Assembly: GCF_009830125.1 (NCBI RefSeq)
Contig: NZ_WUPT01000001.1
Span: forward strand, 1,488,001 to 1,552,000
DNA from: Kangsaoukella pontilimi
Lineage (GTDB): Bacteria > Pseudomonadota > Alphaproteobacteria > Rhodobacterales > Rhodobacteraceae
Length of the DNA stretch: 64,000 nucleotides
Reading direction: 5' to 3'
Made by a program: the position numbers and the translations under genes. This document shows, in pieces, positions 62,411-64,000 of this stretch. The notes under the pieces were generated by a model. That model had not been told where the DNA came from and searched no databases. It saw only the letters and a program-made list of their open reading frames with translations. Within the stretch, counting starts at the first letter, position 1. Each line of letters begins with the position of its first letter.

Positions 62411-64000
62411 GCGGTCAGGCGGCTGATGACAACCGTAACCTCGGGCTTCTTGCCGATCTCGTCCTGCGCGACCTTGCGGGCGATCTGCTTCAACTCGTCT
62501 TCCAGCTTGTCGTCATCCGCCAGCGTCTTGCGCTTGGCGCGGCCCAGAAACTGCGACAGGTCTTCTTCCATCACCTCGGCCAGAGGTGCATTGGAACTGC
62601 CGGTTTCGGGCAAGCCCCGAAGCTCGACCCACGGTTCGCCCAGGGGCTCGTCATCCTCGATGATGAGCGTGACGAGGACATGGCCGTTCAGCGCCATGCG
62701 GATACGGTCCCGCACCACGCCGTCGAGCGCGCCGATCTGAACCGACCCGTCGAGATAGGTGCGCCCCGCCTCGACATATTCTGCCACCACGGGCCGGTCG
62801 CCGGTCAGGTCCACCATGGTGCCGTTCGGAGCCACGACGCCCGGAATGCCGCGCGCCTCGCCGAGCGCCTTGTGGGCGCGGAGGTGACGGTGCTCGCCAT
62901 GCATGGCGACCAGCATCTGGGGTTTGATCAGCTCGTGCATCTGTTCGAGGTCGGGCCGGTTGGCATGGCCCGACACGTGGTAGAGCCCGTCCGAGTCGTC
63001 CACCACGTCCACGCCCATCTCGGAGAAGGCGTTCATGATGCGGATGACGCCCCGCTCATTGCCGGGGATCGTCTTTGACGAGAAGAGGAACATGTCGCCC
63101 TCGGCCATCGTCAGGCCGAGATATTTGCCCCGGCTGAGCGAGGCCGACGCTGCGCGCCGCTCGCCCTGGCTGCCGGTGACGATCAGCATCAGGTTGCCGC
63201 GCGGAATGCTGGTCGCCTCTTCCGGGCTGACCACGGTGGGGAAATCGGTGAGGACGCCGGTCTCGACGCTCGCCTCGATCATCCGACGCATGGCACGACC
63301 CAACAGGCAGACCGAGCGGCCCGCCGCGACGCCGGCTTCGGCTAAGGTTTTCACCCGCGCTACGTTCGACGCGAAGGTGGTGGCCACGACCATGCCGTCC
63401 TGTGCCTGGATCAGCTTGGTGATCTCGGGGCCGAGCGATGCCTCCGATCTGCCCGGATTGGGCGAGAAAACGTTGGTGGAGTCGCAGATCAGCGCCTTGA
63501 CACCCGACGCCCCGATTTCGCCCCACATCACGGCATCGAAGGGCTCGCCCACCAGCGGGGTGGGATCGAGTTTGAAGTCGCCCGTATGGACCAGCCGCCC
63601 GGCGGGCGTGTCGATGACGAGGCCCGAGGACTCGGGGATGGAGTGGCTGATCGGCACGAAACCCAGCTTGAACGGGCCGGCCGTCATGGTCTGGGGCCAT
63701 GGCGGGATGACGGTGACGTTGTCAGGGTTCTGGCCCTGCTCTTCCATCTTGCGCTTGGCGTGATGGGCGGTGAACTCCCGCGCATAGACCGGAGCGCGCA
63801 ACCGCGACCAGAGATGGCCGACCGCGCCCACGTGGTCTTCGTGCGCGTGGGTGATGAAAATGCCGTCGATGCGGTCGGCGCGCTCTTCCAGCCATTCCAC
63901 GTCGGCGAAGATCAGGTCGACCCCGGGCGATCCCTCCATCTCCGGGAAGGTCACGCCAAGGTCCACGACGATTAGCCGCTCCTTTCCGGGCGCGCCGTAT
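62407..64000 (-). CDS. rnj: Ribonuclease J, 5' end outside the window
   Basis: A metallo-beta-lactamase/beta-CASP RNase of which 530 residues are visible; the reading frame stays open to the right edge, so the N-terminus is missing. THAHEDHVGAVGHLW is the metal-binding motif, HTGDFKLDPTP, CDSTNVFSPNPGRSE and VSGHANRPDLEQMHELIKPQ follow in the expected order. A C-terminal RNase J-type domain (VVRDRIRMALNGHV) closes it. It processes rRNA and degrades mRNA. Confidence 0.93.
   Translation of the reverse strand, partial: YGAPGKERLIVVDLGVTFPEMEGSPGVDLIFADVEWLEERADRIDGIFITHAHEDHVGAVGHLWSRLRAPVYAREFTAHHAKRKMEEQGQNPDNVTVIPPWPQTMTAGPFKLGFVPISHSIPESSGLVIDTPAGRLVHTGDFKLDPTPLVGEPFDAVMWGEIGASGVKALICDSTNVFSPNPGRSEASLGPEITKLIQAQDGMVVATTFASNVARVKTLAEAGVAAGRSVCLLGRAMRRMIEASVETGVLTDFPTVVSPEEATSIPRGNLMLIVTGSQGERRAASASLSRGKYLGLTMAEGDMFLFSSKTIPGNERGVIRIMNAFSEMGVDVVDDSDGLYHVSGHANRPDLEQMHELIKPQMLVAMHGEHRHLRAHKALGEARGIPGVVAPNGTMVDLTGDRPVVAEYVEAGRTYLDGSVQIGALDGVVRDRIRMALNGHVLVTLIIEDDEPLGEPWVELRGLPETGSSNAPLAEVMEEDLSQFLGRAKRKTLADDDKLEDELKQIARKVAQDEIGKKPEVTVVISRLTA

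Overview
The window is high-GC DNA (about 65% by eye) from an alphaproteobacterium, most likely of the Rhodobacteraceae (Roseobacter group). Evidence for this is VPLPA-CTERM type sorted proteins, the Lrp/cysG/DUF2849/cysI/cysH/DUF934 sulfur cluster, a ureDABCEFG cluster interleaved with short extra genes, an arsC-aquaporin pair, the cvpA-purF and surE-pcm-nlpD orders, and an infC gene that starts with AUC. Almost everything looks chromosomal and housekeeping-like. I see no insertion sequence, prophage, CRISPR array, rRNA or tRNA.

Layout. 0-4 kb: the end of an unknown gene, a BKACE-type enzyme, then three secreted proteins with VPLPA-CTERM-like tails in a row on the minus strand. 4.1-9 kb: a carboxylate-amine ligase and a valine-degradation operon (acyl-CoA dehydrogenase, 3-hydroxyisobutyryl-CoA hydrolase/hydratase, 3-hydroxyisobutyrate dehydrogenase) followed by a MAPEG protein. 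9-11.3 kb: a DUF808 membrane protein and a cytochrome P450. 11.3-17.3 kb: an Lrp/AsnC regulator divergent from a sulfate-assimilation operon (siroheme synthase, sulfite reductase, APS reductase and two small partners) and a ferredoxin-NADP reductase. 17.4-21.1 kb: infC, a large acidic OmpA-family protein and an unknown conserved protein. 21.2-28.1 kb: the complete urease operon on the minus strand (ureD, A, B, C, E, F, G) with five extra small genes. 28.2-31.7 kb: pyrC, pyrE, dnaB. 32-36.9 kb: a PAP2 membrane protein, a VWA protein, alanine racemase and MlaE/MlaF. 37-43 kb: two unknown membrane proteins, radA, cvpA, a long gap rich in inverted repeats, purF. 43-48.2 kb: arsC-aquaporin, DUF2199, an SDR, surE, pcm and an NlpD-like lipoprotein. 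48.2-52.1 kb: possible tiny genes, a cold-shock protein, a DUF815 ATPase and tatCBA. 52.2-57.6 kb: a YafY-type regulator pair, an iron-type ABC ATPase without partners, and two related lipoproteins on either side of an SDR lacking the usual Tyr/Lys. 57.7-64 kb: prfC, a DEAD-box helicase, gph and a partial RNase J.

The non-coding signals worth following are these: (i) a family of at least seven intergenic repeats (GC hairpin plus a GGAGTATTT block), usually between convergent genes, one of which encodes the PyrC C-terminus; (ii) a shared 13-bp upstream element and a CtrA-type box before VPLPA-CTERM genes; (iii) the AUC start of infC; (iv) inverted-repeat-rich gaps upstream of purF and of the DEAD-box helicase; (v) a perfect 10-bp inverted repeat at the ribosome-binding region of the orphan ABC ATPase. 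I found no clearly new multi-gene defence or metabolic system. The best candidates for undescribed biology are the RNA-like intergenic structures and the paired lipoprotein/SDR locus.
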